A DNA stretch of 64,000 bases from Scopulibacillus darangshiensis. Its GTDB lineage: Bacteria > Bacillota > Bacilli > Bacillales > Sporolactobacillaceae. The notes under the pieces are model-generated. The model saw only the letters and a program-made list of their open reading frames with translations. It was not told the DNA's origin and searched no databases. The stretch spans positions 1 to 64,000 of the forward strand of contig NZ_SLXK01000023.1 of NCBI RefSeq assembly GCF_004341035.1, in the 5' to 3' direction. The position numbers and the translations under genes were made by a program. This document shows, in pieces, positions 40,766-52,192 of the stretch; positions within the stretch are counted from its first letter, which is position 1, and each line of letters starts with the position of its first letter.

Positions 40766-40946
40766 TTTTTCATGTTGCCATACCCATTAAAAAAAAAAGT
40801 TACCTTCCTATTTTACTGAAAATTTTTATTTATGGAAAGGGCTTTTTTAATATTCATTAATTTGGAAAATGATTGATATTGAATAAAAATGACAAATCAA
40901 AACCAACCTACCTATAAATGCATACCAACGAAACGGAGGAATCAGC

Positions 40947-41252
40947 ATGTCCAAAAAAAGTTTGATGATCGGTATGTTATGTGCATCTCTATTGGGGCTT
41001 GGTGTTTTCTTTGGTCTTGAACACAGCCACAATACACAAGCCACGAGTGATGAAACTGTTTTCACCGGCGTGAATTTATCGTGCAGCGGCTGTGAGGAGA
41101 AAATGGAAAATGCCTTAAGCAAAATCATCGGCATTAAAGACTACAAAATGAATCCCGAGAAAAAAACAGTGACTGTTGTGTTTAACCATAGAATCATGCA
41201 GCCTGAGTGGATTGAGCAATCCCTAAAGGCAGCAGGATTTGATCCAAAATAA
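40947..41252 (+). CDS. Membrane-anchored heavy-metal-associated (HMA) domain protein
   Basis: 101 residues. N-terminal hydrophobic segment (about 5-24) as signal or anchor, a short His-containing linker (EHSHNTQ), then a ferredoxin-like HMA domain with LSCSGCEEKM (Cys46, Cys49) and the conserved VTVVFN strand. Resembles MerP/CopZ-type metal carriers placed outside the membrane; copper or mercury binding is inferred. CGGAGG ribosome site. Monocistronic. Confidence 0.85.
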   Translation: MSKKSLMIGMLCASLLGLGVFFGLEHSHNTQATSDETVFTGVNLSCSGCEEKMENALSKIIGIKDYKMNPEKKTVTVVFNHRIMQPEWIEQSLKAAGFDPK

Positions 41253-41263
41253 ACCAGCAAAGA

Positions 41264-41301
41264 GGGGCCAAGCCCGGGGCTAAAAACCCGGGCTTGGCCC
41301 C
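41264..41301. repeat. GC-rich palindrome, family 3 (copy b)
   Basis: GGGGCCAAGCCCGGG pairs perfectly with CCCGGGCTTGGCCCC over 15 bp, loop of 8. Followed by TGTTTAAAAG, so it may double as a terminator for the HMA gene. Compared with 26055-26090, an A-T pair replaces a G-C pair. Confidence 0.8.
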
Positions 41302-41381
41302 TGTTTAAAAGCGATACAATCAGGGTAAGATGGTTTATAGGCCCCCCTAGAGAAAAACCTTACATAATTTCAAGTGTTTAA

Positions 41382-41411
41382 TTTGACCTATCCTGACCAA
41401 TAGGGTATGAT
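41382..41411 (+). promoter_or_regulatory. clpP promoter with CtsR operator
   Basis: TTGACC (41383-41388), 17-bp spacer, TATGAT (41406-41411). On the opposite strand GGTCAGGATAGGTCAAA (41382-41398) is the CtsR heptad direct repeat, overlapping the -35 box, so CtsR would repress clpP until heat or other stress. Confidence 0.85.
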
Positions 41412-41472
41412 GAAATCAAGTTAAGAAAAAGATGCCAAAAAATGAAAAAGATAATGAAAAGGAGGATGTTCG

Positions 41473-42051
41473 ATGCCTTTAATTCCTACAGTCATTGAGC
41501 AAACAAACCGGGGAGAACGCGCATATGATATTTATTCCCGTCTATTAAAAGATAGGATTATAATGCTTGGGAGCGCAATTGATGACAATGTAGCAAACGC
41601 CATCGTTGCTCAGCTGTTATTCTTGGCTGCGGAAGATCCCGAAAAGGATATTTCCCTTTATATTAACAGCCCAGGCGGATCAATCTCCGCGGGCATGGCA
41701 ATCTATGACACCATGCAGCATATCAAACCGAAAGTATCTACCATTTGTATCGGTATGGCTGCATCGATGGGGGCATTCTTGCTTGCAGCCGGCGAGCCTG
41801 GCAAACGGTTTGGTCTGCCAAACAGTGAAGTCATGATACACCAGCCGCTTGGCGGAACCCAAGGTCAAGCAACCGATATCGAGATCCATGCCAAGCGCAT
41901 TATTAAAATGCGCGAAACGATTAATAAAATTCTTTCCGAGAGAACCGGTCAACCTATCGAGGTCATTGACCGCGACACAGACCGCGACAACTTCATGAGC
42001 GCAGAGGATGCAAAAAAATACGGTCTGATTGATGACGTATTAACAAAATAA
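41473..42051 (+). CDS. clpP: ATP-dependent Clp protease proteolytic subunit
   Basis: 192 residues. Catalytic Ser98 in GMAASMGAF, His123 in MIHQPLGG, and Asp in the [14 protein letters not shown] stretch. Forms a 14-mer that degrades proteins fed by ClpC/ClpX. AAGGAGG ribosome site. It stands alone between its CtsR-controlled promoter and a strong terminator. Confidence 0.98.
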   Translation: MPLIPTVIEQTNRGERAYDIYSRLLKDRIIMLGSAIDDNVANAIVAQLLFLAAEDPEKDISLYINSPGGSISAGMAIYDTMQHIKPKVSTICIGMAASMGAFLLAAGEPGKRFGLPNSEVMIHQPLGGTQGQATDIEIHAKRIIKMRETINKILSERTGQPIEVIDRDTDRDNFMSAEDAKKYGLIDDVLTK

Positions 42052-42058
42052 CAGATAG

Positions 42059-42087
42059 AAAAGCCTTCCGAAACCGGAAGGCTTTTT
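42059..42087. terminator. Terminator between clpP and crh (convergent)
   Basis: AAAGCCTTCCG pairs with CGGAAGGCTTT, followed by TTCTTT; A-run on the other side suggests it serves both genes. Confidence 0.9.
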
Positions 42088-42094
42088 CTTTGCC

Positions 42095-42355
42095 TTAAAT
42101 ATGTTCTTGACTTACAAAAGCTTGTAATGCCGCCACAGCTTCGGTTTCATCAGCACCTTCAGCAATAAGAGTAACCGGCGCTTCAGCTCCCACAGCAAGG
42201 CTCATAATGCCCATGATGCTTTTAGCATTGACTTTCTTTCCACCCTTAACCAAATAGATGTAGGCATTAAATTTGTTCGCTTCTTGAACGAATAAGGCTG
42301 CGGGTCTCGCTTGCAAACCACTTTTCAAATTCACCGTCATTTCTTTTTCTACCAA
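42095..42355 (-). CDS. crh: HPr-like catabolite repression protein Crh
   Basis: 86 residues, HPr fold. At the position of the catalytic His15 of HPr there is Gln15 (SGLQARPAALFVQEA), so it cannot pass PTS phosphate, while the regulatory Ser46 is kept (AKSIMGIMSLA). P-Ser-Crh acts as a co-regulator with CcpA. The kinase HprK is encoded at 59646. Last gene of the rapZ-yvcK-whiA-crh cluster, 13 bp after whiA. Confidence 0.96.
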   Translation of the reverse strand: MVEKEMTVNLKSGLQARPAALFVQEANKFNAYIYLVKGGKKVNAKSIMGIMSLAVGAEAPVTLIAEGADETEAVAALQAFVSQEHI

Positions 42356-42368
42356 TGACCTTAACCTC

Positions 42369-43325
42369 CTATATGCCTTTTCCTTTTAGAATAGGCACCC
42401 CTTTTCGTATTTTATCGGCAATCGCTTCAATTTTGCGGAAGCGGTGATTAATGCCAGATTTACTAATTCGTTCACCCTGTACCAGTTCCCCAAGCTCTTT
42501 AAGTGTGACATCAGGATGCTTGACCCTTAACTCAGCAATTTCTCTTAGCCTCTCGGGCAGCTGGTCAAGTCCCATTTCTTGCTCAATGAGACGAATATTC
42601 TCAATTTGCTTCATTGCAGCGCTGACCGTTTTATTCAAATTGGCTGTTTCACAGTTCACGAGACGGTTCACTGAATTTCGCATGTCTTTAACAATCCTGA
42701 TATCTTCAAAATAAAGAAGGGCCTGATGGGCGCCAATGATACTCAAAAATTCGGTAATCTTTTCGCCCTCTTTCATGTAAATGATATAACCGTTTTTCCG
42801 CGGCAACATCTTTACATTCAAATCAAAGCGATTCATTAATTCAGCAAGTGACTTTGTATATTCTTCGTAGCTTGAAAAAATCTCAAGGTGATATGAGGAC
42901 TCGGGATGATTGAGCGAACCTCCTGCCAGAAAGGCGCCCCGCAGATAGGAGCGGCGGCAGCATGGCTTCCTAATCAATGACGGGTCTATCTCTCTTGTGA
43001 ACATAAGGTGATCATCTATAATTTTCAAATCGTGCAGCATTGCTTTCGCATGTTCCTTAACCCTGACGATGTAAACATTATTTTTTTTCAACCGCATTTT
43101 TCGTCTGACAAGCAATTCAATTGAATAATCATAACTCTTTTTTATTAGCGTATATATTCGCCTTGCGATCGCTGCATTTTCTGTTGAAATATCTAGACTT
43201 AATTGTTTATTCATAATAGATATGGAACCATTCATTCGGATTAAAGCAGCAAGCTCCGATTTAGCGCAGCATGCCTTGACGTCCATCTGGGTGAGTTCCT
43301 TTTTTGTTTCGGCTGCAAAAGACAT
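42369..43325 (-). CDS. whiA: WhiA family DNA-binding protein
   Basis: 318 residues. N-terminal LAGLIDADG-derived domain ([17 protein letters not shown]...), without the nuclease acidic pair, and a C-terminal helix-turn-helix ([28 protein letters not shown]). Affects division and chromosome segregation in Bacillus. 23 bp after yvcK. Confidence 0.95.
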   Translation of the reverse strand: MSFAAETKKELTQMDVKACCAKSELAALIRMNGSISIMNKQLSLDISTENAAIARRIYTLIKKSYDYSIELLVRRKMRLKKNNVYIVRVKEHAKAMLHDLKIIDDHLMFTREIDPSLIRKPCCRRSYLRGAFLAGGSLNHPESSYHLEIFSSYEEYTKSLAELMNRFDLNVKMLPRKNGYIIYMKEGEKITEFLSIIGAHQALLYFEDIRIVKDMRNSVNRLVNCETANLNKTVSAAMKQIENIRLIEQEMGLDQLPERLREIAELRVKHPDVTLKELGELVQGERISKSGINHRFRKIEAIADKIRKGVPILKGKGI

Positions 43326-43348
43326 GGGTCCACCCCTTAAATTTTGCT

Positions 43349-44314
43349 TTACCTGACTTTAATAGCCGGCAAAAGTGACATGAGCCACTTTGTGACAATT
43401 TCTTCATCGTGTCTTATGACTGAATGATCATATTTAATAATGCGATCACTAACAATATTTAACCCCAGCTCCTGCAATTTCTTTTTGTCATGCATGACCG
43501 GACGGGCGCCTTCTAACGCATAGCGATCTTGAATGCGTTTCGGGATCGTCGTGTTATTGACGATGACATAATCCAGAAAATCATCCGATACATGATCCAT
43601 CAGTACCTTAACATGGTCTGATGCAGAAAATCGGTCAGTCTCCCCAAGTTGGGTCATCACGTTGCAAATATAGACCTTCTTCGCCTTCGCTTTGCCTATT
43701 TCGTGCGCCAGTTCAGGAACCAATAAATTTGGTAATACACTTGTATACAGACTTCCAGGTCCGAGGACAATCAGATCAGCCTCGCGGATTGCCTCGATAC
43801 TTTCGGGCAGAGGCTCGATGTTCCTAGGCTTTAAAAAAACGCGTTCGATTTTTTTGTTGGATTTTGGGATTTGTGATTCACCTTCAACGATTGAGCCGTC
43901 ACTCATCACCGCGCCCAATACAATGCTCTGGTTTGCCGCAGGAAGCACCTTGCCCTTCACATTTAAAATTCGGCTTAATTCCCGTATTCCCATCACGAAA
44001 TCGCCAGTAATCGATGTTAATGCGGCAATTAAAAGGTTGCCGAGTGAATGGCCGCTAAGTCCGTTGCCATTTTCAAACCGATGTTGCAATAATTGTTCGA
44101 ACATTGGTTCGGTTTCGGACAATGCGACAAGGACATTACGAATGTCTCCGGGGGGAGGAATCTGCAGCTCATTGCGCAAAAGCCCAGAGCTTCCGCCATC
44201 GTCTGCCACAGTTACAATAGCAGTAATATCCAATGGCTGCTTCTTCAAACCCCTAAGGAGGACCGATAAACCGGTTCCACCGCCAATAGCTACCACTTTA
44301 TATTGCTTTGTCAT
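43349..44314 (-). CDS. yvcK: YvcK-type gluconeogenesis factor
   Basis: 321 residues, CofD-like fold: [18 protein letters not shown] at the N-terminus, [23 protein letters not shown] and [16 protein letters not shown]. Binds UDP-sugars and is needed for cell shape on gluconeogenic carbon sources. Its ATG overlaps the rapZ stop as ATGA. Confidence 0.95.
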   Translation of the reverse strand: MTKQYKVVAIGGGTGLSVLLRGLKKQPLDITAIVTVADDGGSSGLLRNELQIPPPGDIRNVLVALSETEPMFEQLLQHRFENGNGLSGHSLGNLLIAALTSITGDFVMGIRELSRILNVKGKVLPAANQSIVLGAVMSDGSIVEGESQIPKSNKKIERVFLKPRNIEPLPESIEAIREADLIVLGPGSLYTSVLPNLLVPELAHEIGKAKAKKVYICNVMTQLGETDRFSASDHVKVLMDHVSDDFLDYVIVNNTTIPKRIQDRYALEGARPVMHDKKKLQELGLNIVSDRIIKYDHSVIRHDEEIVTKWLMSLLPAIKVR

Positions 44315-45192
44315 AACTTAATGTTTCCTTTGGTGACATCACGGTGGGAAACATGTGTCGGATAGTCTGATGAGATGTTTCGGGCAATCTGCTCCGCTAA
44401 AGCAACAGAACGATGCTTTCCTCCCGTACAGCCGATGGCGATAACGAGCTGTCTTTTGCCTTCACGCTTATATTGCGGCAGCATGAAGGTTAACAAATCC
44501 ATTAATTTCTGCAAAAATTGTTTTGCTTCCGTCCATTTAAAAACATAATCAGCTACATCGGCTTCTAATCCCGTCCTGTCCCTCATATGTTCAATATAAT
44601 ATGGATTTGGTAAAAAACGGACATCAAAGACAAGGTCGGCGTCGATAGGTATGCCGTATTTAAAACCAAAAGACAGCACGTTGACACAGAAAGACTGTGT
44701 TTTGTTACTGCTGAATTGACTTATGATTTTTTCACGCAGCTCTGCCGGCTTTAACTCGGTGGTATCTATATAATTTTGCGCAATGCCTTTCATTTGTTCG
44801 AGCATATCACGCTCAAGCTTGATCCCTTCAACAGGCCGCCCTGTTGGTGACAGAGGATGGGTCCGTCTTGTCTCTTTGTAGCGGCGAACAAGCACCTGAT
44901 CCTTTGCATCCAAAAAAAGAATTTTGGGCTTAATATTTTCGTTTTTGCTCAATCCGTCAATGGATTCAAAAAGCGAATCGAAAAATTCTCTGCCGCGCAA
45001 ATCCATCACTAGAGCAAGCTTATTTAGTTTATCGCCTGATTCCTCAATAAGATCAATGAACTTTGGCAGCAGTGTCGGAGGCAAATTATCGATGCAGAAA
45101 AAGCCGAGGTCTTCAAAGCTTTGGGTCGCAACTGTCTTCCCCGCCCCAGACATCCCTGTTATAATGACAACTTGAATATCTTCACTCATCAT
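44311..45192 (-). CDS. rapZ: RNase adapter RapZ/YvcJ nucleotide-binding protein
   Basis: 293 residues. P-loop GMSGAGKT near residue 14, [21 protein letters not shown], and the C-terminal [14 protein letters not shown] typical of the family. Binds and hydrolyses GTP; the B. subtilis homologue influences competence. Two adjacent ATG codons (45192, 45189). Four-base overlap with yvcK. Confidence 0.95.
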   Translation of the reverse strand: MMSEDIQVVIITGMSGAGKTVATQSFEDLGFFCIDNLPPTLLPKFIDLIEESGDKLNKLALVMDLRGREFFDSLFESIDGLSKNENIKPKILFLDAKDQVLVRRYKETRRTHPLSPTGRPVEGIKLERDMLEQMKGIAQNYIDTTELKPAELREKIISQFSSNKTQSFCVNVLSFGFKYGIPIDADLVFDVRFLPNPYYIEHMRDRTGLEADVADYVFKWTEAKQFLQKLMDLLTFMLPQYKREGKRQLVIAIGCTGGKHRSVALAEQIARNISSDYPTHVSHRDVTKGNIKL

Positions 45193-45221
45193 TCCTACCC
45201 CCTTTGTTGTAAAAACATGAT

Positions 45222-45689
45222 CTAGCTTGGGTCCAATCTATAACTTAAAAGCTCAAAATCTGGTGAGTAATGAAAGGTGCCAAAGATCATGCCGTGACCG
45301 CGCAGGACATAGTCCAGGAGATGACGGTCACCCTCTGCCATCGGCAATTCTTGAAAATGGTCAGTCTGCTGCCATTCCAGATCACCTTCCACACTTTTTT
45401 CCACCATTTGGCCTTCGAATTGGTCTGCATAAAAAGTAAACATCATCCATTCGGAAACGATGTGTTCACCTTCCTTTATGACAAACGTAAAAATACCTTT
45501 TAATACAGGGTTTTGCAAGTAAAGGCTTGTTTCTTCCCGGAATTCACGAATCACGGTATCCTTGACGGATTCTCCGCTTTCCATCTTCCCGCCGGGCGCC
45601 ACCCACCAGCCCCGTCTTGGTTTTTTTAACATTAAGACATGATCGTCTTTTTGTAATAAACAGTTGGTTACTCTTTGCACAAGACTCAC
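45222..45689 (-). CDS. Nudix hydrolase (YvcI-like)
   Basis: 155 residues. Complete Nudix box [20 protein letters not shown] (near residue 33). Hydrolyses nucleoside diphosphate derivatives; substrate unknown. The B. subtilis relative begins with the same xxLQRVTN pattern. Start GTG 45689 has little ribosome site; GTG 45680 has GAGGTGAG 4 bp upstream and may be the true start. First gene of the yvcI-rapZ-yvcK-whiA-crh operon. Confidence 0.9.
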   Translation of the reverse strand: MSLVQRVTNCLLQKDDHVLMLKKPRRGWWVAPGGKMESGESVKDTVIREFREETSLYLQNPVLKGIFTFVIKEGEHIVSEWMMFTFYADQFEGQMVEKSVEGDLEWQQTDHFQELPMAEGDRHLLDYVLRGHGMIFGTFHYSPDFELLSYRLDPS

Positions 45690-45752
45690 CTCTGTTTTAT
45701 TATACTAAAAACAATTGGCCTTCACAAAGAGACAGACACCTTGTTTTTCATA

Positions 45753-45961
45753 GGTTAATCAGAAAGTATAGTGCTCCTCCACTTCGCTTCGTCGCAAGGC
45801 ACCGTAGACGAGGTGGCAGGCAGTAGTAGCCTTTCTGACGCACATAAGTGCATTGGCTAAAGGCGTAACATCCTGTTACAACGCCAGTACTAGCACGTCC
45901 TATGCGTCGCAACTACGCCTCTGTCTTCACCAAAGGCTCGCCAATCGGCGAGTTTTCTTTA
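45753..45961 (-). repeat. Dispersed structured repeat, family 1 (longest copy)
   Basis: On the minus strand runs TAAAGAAAACTCGCC, GGCGAGCC, GACAGAGGCGTAGTTGCG, GACGTGCTAGTACTGGCG, TTAGCC, GCACTTATGTGC, then CAGAAAGG and an extra insert of about 60 bp (itself hairpin-forming, CCACCTCGTC/GACGAAG) before CTTTCTG. The gap 45690-46150 contains no gene. Confidence 0.85.
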
Positions 45962-45998
45962 GGGCCATTCCTCGGTGTAAACGGGTTTTTTAAGGTAA

Positions 45999-46035
45999 AA
46001 AAAGAGACATGAGCGCGGAAGCCCATGTCTTAAAA
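45999..46035 (-). terminator. Terminator downstream of trxB
   Basis: AAGACATG pairs with CATGTCT, followed by CTTTTTTTACC on the minus strand; lies 115 bp after the trxB stop. Confidence 0.75.
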
Positions 46036-46150
46036 AAATTTTATTAAAAGGGGGTCAATTTCTTATTTACTACTATAACCCATGTATATTTCATCCGTGT
46101 TACAACTGGATTAAGGGAGGGTAACTTTTTAAGGCTTTTACGTATTAAAG

Positions 46151-47104
<954 letters not shown>

Positions 47105-47304
47105 TCATTCCTTTACAAGATGATGGATCATTCCCATGTTAACCATCTTCTGTGCATTTTATTTTTTCTTCTAATTACAATTCTATGCTATAAGAGACGC
47201 CACGTGTCGTCTACAAATTTGCTCAGGGGAAATTAGAGAAGGAATTATTTTATTTTTACACACCATATTTAGTTAAGTCATTATCGAACATAGCGCGGAC
47301 GATG

Positions 47305-47575
47305 ACCGATGACCTTACAAACTACAATAAAAGCTTCACTCATTCATTATAGGACTTAGATTCCATTATTTGCTCAAAATCCACTCATTTGACCCCTTAA
47401 ATCCCCGAATAACGGAACCACAGTCCTATTCGATCATCAAATATAGCATTTTGGCACAAATAGCGGAATGACGGTCCGATAAAATAAAAGCAGATGTTTC
47501 TGTTTCCAATTTATCGCAATTCACAAGAAATGTATCTCCCTATTTGGGTAAAGGGAAAAATATACGGGCAAACAC
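47305..47575. repeat. Dispersed repeat, family 2 (copy b)
   Basis: CCTTACAAACTACAATAAAA, CTTCACTCATTCATTATAGG, one direct module TTAGATTCCATTATTTG, two inverted modules AATAACGGAACCACAGTCC (47408) and AATAGCGGAATGACGGTCC (47460), then CCAATTTATCGCAATTCAC. It matches 16100-16336 along its whole length. The gap 47099-47631 contains no gene. Confidence 0.75.
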
Positions 47576-47631
47576 CCAAAAGTCACAATGAGTTAGCCAC
47601 ACGGCGGCCTTTTTTTCCTGAACATCAAAGA

Positions 47632-47668
47632 AAACCCTCCAGGATTTAGCGCGGCGGGTTTTCTATTA
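47632..47668 (-). terminator. Terminator after TPR gene
   Basis: AAAACCCGCC pairs with GGAGGGTTTT around a long loop, followed by CTTTG on the minus strand. Confidence 0.5.
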
Positions 47669-47699
47669 AAACGCTGCTTGTTGCTGCTCATTCCGGTTG

Positions 47700-49190
47700 T
47701 TAACTAAGATCGTCCAACCCGTCACGCAGGCGGTTAACATGCTTTCTTAACTGATAAACCGTCGTGTCAAATTGTTTGGCGATCCGAGATTGGGTCTCGG
47801 CCATCTCGTTTTCCTTTTTCCAAAGATAGGCCAGCGCTGCTGCCCAAGCTTTGGCTTCAATGTCATCATCAGTCTGAATCAAATCAAAGACAATCGCCCA
47901 CCATCCATACAAATCACAATACTGCATCATCGGCCGGCTATTGCCAAAATGCTCCTCAAGAATCAGCATAATATCAACGCTGTCATCATTTGACTTTAAT
48001 AAGCGAGCGGCAATGGCACTAACAAGCGGGCTTTCCTTAGTTTGGCTTATCGCCTTGATTTGGTCATAGGCAGCTTGATCACCTAAATATCTAAGATAAA
48101 AGAGCGAATAGACCTTATGAGTACTGCTGTCTGCTTCCGCAAGCTGCTGATGCACAAGTGAACGGACCATAGGATTATCCTTGGCATCATCGGCAAGAAA
48201 CATTTCCCTGACTTTTCCGTATTGGTATGGGTGGAATGGCTGATCCTTAAAGAAATTTGCTTGATTCCAGGTCCGTATGGCAAGCTCCTTTAGCCCGACA
48301 CGAAAGCTGGCAAGTGCAAGCCAAAAATAAAATGCCTGATCTCCGTAAATGCCTGCCTTTTCTGCAGACATCAGCCAATGAAAGGCTTTTTCATATTCAC
48401 CTATAAATAGATAGGTTGATCCAAGCTTACTGCGGTGTTCAGGGAAAAATGGATACAAACTATCAATCTTTGGAAGCAATGCTTCAAGCTTTTCCGTTTC
48501 ATTAAGCTGATAGTAAAAAGTAGTCAAATTGCACAAAGCATGCACATTACCCGGATCCTGCTCTAAAACCCTTTCGATCGTCTTGTAAGCTTGTGGTGTG
48601 TTACCTTGGGAGTAATAGGCAACGGCGAGATTATTATAAGCCGCCCAAAATGATGGTCTGTCCACAATCACTTTTTTAAACAACGTGACCGCCTTTTTAT
48701 ATTGTCCCCGTTCCAGAGCCTGGCGTCCTTTCTCATGCTCGGCAACATAGCCTTCATCTTCCTCGTGCAGGCCGCCGGATTCGATCGTCAGGAGCTTATA
48801 AAGCTCTCTTGCTTCCTGAATGAAACCGCCTTTAGGCTCTAGGGATATATAAGTCCGAACTTCCTTAAGAGCTTCTTCAAACCGCCCAAGATAGGCGTAA
48901 TTGTTGGCCATAAAAAAATAACATTCCGTTAAATGTTCATCTAATTCCATAACAACTTTTCGCAATATATCGATCGACGCTTCATATTCCTCCAGCTCTG
49001 ACAATATTGCGGCCTGTTGGCATAAGTATTCTGTTTCTTCTGGTTCAAAAGCGATCGCCCGGTCTACATATTTGGAAGCCCGCAGCAAATCCCCCTTTTG
49101 ATAAGCCGTGATTCCTTTTTGAAAGTAATATTCTCCATCTGGATGAAAGGTAATCACACGTGCTTTTTTTGACATCCGTTCCGATTTCAT
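47700..49190 (-). CDS. TPR-repeat protein (YvcD-like)
   Basis: 496 residues. Several tetratricopeptide repeats, e.g. GEYYFQKGITAYQKGDLLRA near 15, AAILSELEEYEASIDILRK near 55, NLAVAYYSQGNTPQAYKTIE near 190, cover the N-terminal two thirds; the C-terminal part is helical without recognised motifs. No signal peptide, so cytoplasmic. Likely a protein-binding scaffold; role unknown. ATG 49190 has GGAGG 11 bp upstream. Sits between trxB and the his operon as yvcD does in B. subtilis. Confidence 0.85.
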   Translation of the reverse strand: MKSERMSKKARVITFHPDGEYYFQKGITAYQKGDLLRASKYVDRAIAFEPEETEYLCQQAAILSELEEYEASIDILRKVVMELDEHLTECYFFMANNYAYLGRFEEALKEVRTYISLEPKGGFIQEARELYKLLTIESGGLHEEDEGYVAEHEKGRQALERGQYKKAVTLFKKVIVDRPSFWAAYNNLAVAYYSQGNTPQAYKTIERVLEQDPGNVHALCNLTTFYYQLNETEKLEALLPKIDSLYPFFPEHRSKLGSTYLFIGEYEKAFHWLMSAEKAGIYGDQAFYFWLALASFRVGLKELAIRTWNQANFFKDQPFHPYQYGKVREMFLADDAKDNPMVRSLVHQQLAEADSSTHKVYSLFYLRYLGDQAAYDQIKAISQTKESPLVSAIAARLLKSNDDSVDIMLILEEHFGNSRPMMQYCDLYGWWAIVFDLIQTDDDIEAKAWAAALAYLWKKENEMAETQSRIAKQFDTTVYQLRKHVNRLRDGLDDLS

Positions 49191-49303
49191 ATCGACGACG
49201 TCCTCCGTATCAAACGACAAATTTATTCTTTTAAAAGTATAACACACATATGCTTTTAAGTAAGGACACCAATCATACTTTTTATTGGAACTTTGTTAAT
49301 TAG

Positions 49304-49407
49304 TAGTTGCGGCGCACAGGACGTGCTAGTACTGGCGTTGTAATAGGATGTTACGTCTTTAGCCAGTGCACTTATGTGCGTCTGAAAGTTATACTTTCTG
49401 ATTAACC
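49304..49407 (+). repeat. Dispersed structured repeat, family 1 (copy lacking the first hairpin)
   Basis: TAGTTGCGGCGCACAGGACG, GTGCTAGTACTGGCG, TTAGCCAGTGCACTTATGTGCG, then GAAAGTTATACTTTCTGATT. Matches the central and terminal parts of the other copies but not TAAAGAAAACTTGCC. It abuts the 3' end of hisIE. Confidence 0.8.
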
Positions 49408-49421
49408 AAAAGAGCCGAAGC

Positions 49422-50078
49422 TTAATTTCCAGCCTCGGCAGTTGAGTGATGCCGTTTTTCCAGCACTTTCAAGATTTGATCCAAGCCTACCTTTTGTTCC
49501 CTTAGAAGAACCATGAGGTGATACAATAAATCCGCTGCTTCCCATTCAAGTTCCTCGACTGAACGGTTTTTAGCGGCAATGATGACTTCGGCCGCTTCTT
49601 CCCCGACCTTTTTTAGGATTTTGTCCACACCTTCATCGAAAAGATACGTCGTGTATGCCCCTTCAGGTCTTTCAGTTTCCCTTTTGGCAATAGTTTCCTC
49701 AAGTTCGTTCAAAATGTCAAATCGTCCTCCACTAAGCTCGCCATCTTTCTCATCCCGCTCTTCAAATAAAGATCCTGAAAAACAGCTATATGAACCTGTG
49801 TGACAAGCTGGACCTTGGGGATCCACTTTTACAACTAAAGCGTCTTTGTCACAATCAAAGCGAATATCAACAATCGCCTGTTTGTTTCCCGATGTTGCGC
49901 CTTTATGCCATAGCTCCCCACGAGAACGGCTGAAGAACCATGTTTCACCAGTTTCAAGCGATTTCTTTACCGATTCCCGATTCATATAAGCGACGGTCAG
50001 CACTTCTTTGCTCTGTGCATCCTGAACAACCGCCGGAATTAAGCCGTCACTATCATATTGAAGATTGTCTAATGTCAT
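49422..50078 (-). CDS. hisI: Bifunctional phosphoribosyl-AMP cyclohydrolase / phosphoribosyl-ATP pyrophosphatase
   Basis: 218 residues. N-terminal HisI domain ([65 protein letters not shown] metal ligands) fused to a C-terminal HisE domain ([20 protein letters not shown]). Carries out steps two and three of histidine synthesis. Four-base overlap with hisF; last gene of the operon. Confidence 0.96.
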   Translation of the reverse strand: MTLDNLQYDSDGLIPAVVQDAQSKEVLTVAYMNRESVKKSLETGETWFFSRSRGELWHKGATSGNKQAIVDIRFDCDKDALVVKVDPQGPACHTGSYSCFSGSLFEERDEKDGELSGGRFDILNELEETIAKRETERPEGAYTTYLFDEGVDKILKKVGEEAAEVIIAAKNRSVEELEWEAADLLYHLMVLLREQKVGLDQILKVLEKRHHSTAEAGN

Positions 50079-50833
50079 CTTACAACGACTCCTTTAGCTT
50101 TTAAGTAGTCCTTTACATGGCTGATCGATGTTTCCTTAAAGTGAAAAATAGAGGCGGCCAATGCCGCATCAGCATGAGCATCCGTAAAAACATCGTAAAA
50201 ATCCTTAGCCTTGCCAGCCCCGCCGGACGCAATGACCGGGACACTGACTGCATCATTGACGGCCCGTGTCAGCTCCCTATGGAAGCCTGATTTCTCGCCG
50301 TCCTTATCCATGCTCGTCAGCAAAATTTCCCCCGCTCCGCATGTGACGGCCTTTTGCGCCCACTCAATAGCATCAAGCTCGGTTAATTGTTTCCCGCCAT
50401 GAGTGTACACATGGTAGCTTTCTGTTGCGGGATGATATTTCGCATCAATTGCAACAACAATACATTGGCTGCCAAAGTATGCGGCACCTTCTTCAATCAA
50501 CCTTGGATTAAGAACGGCTGATGAGTTTAATGATACCTTATCAGCCCCTGCTCTTAACATGCGCTTGATATCATCCAAAGTCTTTATGCCGCCGCCTACT
50601 GTAAAAGGGATGGATAATTGCTCAGCCACGCGGCGAACAACATCAACCATTGTCTCGCGCCCTTCAGAAGATGCAGAAATATCAAGGAATACGAGCTCAT
50701 CAGCCCCTTCACGATTATAAAATTTGGCGAGTTCAACAGGGTCTCCGGCTTCTTGTAATGCTTCAAACTGAATGCCTTTAACAACCCGGCCATCCTTGAC
50801 ATCCAAACAGGGGATGATTCTCTTAGCCAGCAT
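50075..50833 (-). CDS. hisF: Imidazole glycerol phosphate synthase, cyclase subunit
   Basis: 252 residues, TIM barrel. [17 protein letters not shown]-like start with the catalytic Asp, second Asp in [14 protein letters not shown], and PVIASGGAG. Works with HisH to make IGP and AICAR. Overlaps hisA by 11 bp. Confidence 0.97.
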   Translation of the reverse strand: MLAKRIIPCLDVKDGRVVKGIQFEALQEAGDPVELAKFYNREGADELVFLDISASSEGRETMVDVVRRVAEQLSIPFTVGGGIKTLDDIKRMLRAGADKVSLNSSAVLNPRLIEEGAAYFGSQCIVVAIDAKYHPATESYHVYTHGGKQLTELDAIEWAQKAVTCGAGEILLTSMDKDGEKSGFHRELTRAVNDAVSVPVIASGGAGKAKDFYDVFTDAHADAALAASIFHFKETSISHVKDYLKAKGVVVR

Positions 50834-51560
50834 GGTTTGCCACCTCTAAAGCATCCGCCAATGTTAAAACATTCGTGTAAAGCGCCTTGCCGATGATCGC
50901 TCCAGCAATGCCGGCTGACACATTGGCAGCAAGCTCCTTCACATCACTAATTGCCGAGACGCCCCCAGAGGCAATCACTTGTTGTCCCGTTGCTTGTGCG
51001 AAGCTCTGTATTTCCTCCACGTTCGGCCCTTTTAGAGCCCCATCACGGGAAATATCCGTATAAATAAAGGTTTTCGCGCCCGCAGCTGCCAGTTCTTTTC
51101 CTAAATCAACAGCTGACACATCAGACGTTTTGAGCCATCCTTCCGCAGCGACCCTGCCATCCCTGGCATCGATGCCAATCGCAACCTGTTCCGGAAACCG
51201 CCTTAGTGCCTCTTTTACAAATTCCGGATCAGAAATAGCCGAGCTGCCAAGGATAATCCGGTCAACCCCTGCCTTTAAATAATCCTCAACATTTTCAATA
51301 CATCTAATTCCGCCCCCGACCTCAACTTTGACCGGCACAGCTGCGGAAATGTCTTTGATGATATCGGCATTTACCGGTTTGCCGGATCTTGCACCATCCA
51401 AATCGACGAGATGAAGCCATTCTGCTCCTTGTTCATAAAATGAACGAGCCATTTCTATCGGCTCATCATGATATACCGTTTCTTGACGAAAATCACCTTG
51501 ATATAGGCGGACACACTTCCCGCCGCGGAGATCAATTGCCGGATATATTGTAAATGTCAT
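50823..51560 (-). CDS. hisA: Phosphoribosylformimino-5-aminoimidazole carboxamide ribotide isomerase
   Basis: 245 residues, TIM barrel related to His[20 protein letters not shown] with the catalytic Asp, [21 protein letters not shown] and VIASGGV phosphate loops. Fourth step of histidine synthesis. Four-base overlap with hisH. Confidence 0.97.
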   Translation of the reverse strand: MTFTIYPAIDLRGGKCVRLYQGDFRQETVYHDEPIEMARSFYEQGAEWLHLVDLDGARSGKPVNADIIKDISAAVPVKVEVGGGIRCIENVEDYLKAGVDRIILGSSAISDPEFVKEALRRFPEQVAIGIDARDGRVAAEGWLKTSDVSAVDLGKELAAAGAKTFIYTDISRDGALKGPNVEEIQSFAQATGQQVIASGGVSAISDVKELAANVSAGIAGAIIGKALYTNVLTLADALEVANHAG

Positions 51561-52192
51561 GTCCTAACTCCCCCTTGTGCTAAACTGCAAAAGTTCTTTA
51601 ATATGGCCAGTCCACTCGGTCCGCTTTTTTCCGGGTGAAATTGGGTGCCGAAAACATGGCCTTTGCCTACTATGGCTGGCACCTCAACATGGTATCCGGC
51701 CGTAGCAATCAATAAGCTTTCATCAGACGTCATGACATAATAGGAATGGACAAAATAGGCATAGTCCTCTGAAAGACCTTGGAGAAGCGGCGACTCAGGC
51801 TTTTTAAAATCAAGGTGATTCCATCCCATATGCGGCACTTTATATGTCTCACGCATCACATCACTTCCTGTAAATCGAATGACCCGTCCTTTTAATAAGG
51901 ATAATCCCGGTGTAAGCCCGTTTTCCTCACTTTCATCAAAGAGCAGCTGCATACCGAGGCAAATCCCCAGCATTGGTTTGCTCTCTGCATATTCCCGCAA
52001 AAAGGCAATATGTCCGTCCCTTTTTAGACAAACCATAGCATCCCGAAATGCTCCAACGCCGGGAAGGATTATTCCGTTTGATTGTCTTAATTCATCATGG
52101 TTAGATGAAACAATGTAGGGAACATGCAAACGTTTCAACGCTGAACAAACACTGTGAAGATTACCCATGCCATAATCCAGTATGCCGATCAT
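51557..52192 (-). CDS. hisH: Imidazole glycerol phosphate synthase, glutamine amidotransferase subunit
   Basis: 211 residues. Class I amidotransferase: nucleophile in MLGICLGMQLLFDESEENG (Cys near 81), His and Glu in FGTQFHPEKSG. Supplies ammonia to HisF. Overlaps hisB by four bases. Confidence 0.97.
   Translation of the reverse strand: MIGILDYGMGNLHSVCSALKRLHVPYIVSSNHDELRQSNGIILPGVGAFRDAMVCLKRDGHIAFLREYAESKPMLGICLGMQLLFDESEENGLTPGLSLLKGRVIRFTGSDVMRETYKVPHMGWNHLDFKKPESPLLQGLSEDYAYFVHSYYVMTSDESLLIATAGYHVEVPAIVGKGHVFGTQFHPEKSGPSGLAILKNFCSLAQGGVRT

Noticed and set aside
43692-44321. 209-codon plus-strand frame
   Set aside because: Antisense to yvcK, whose family membership is clear; long only because of codon bias.
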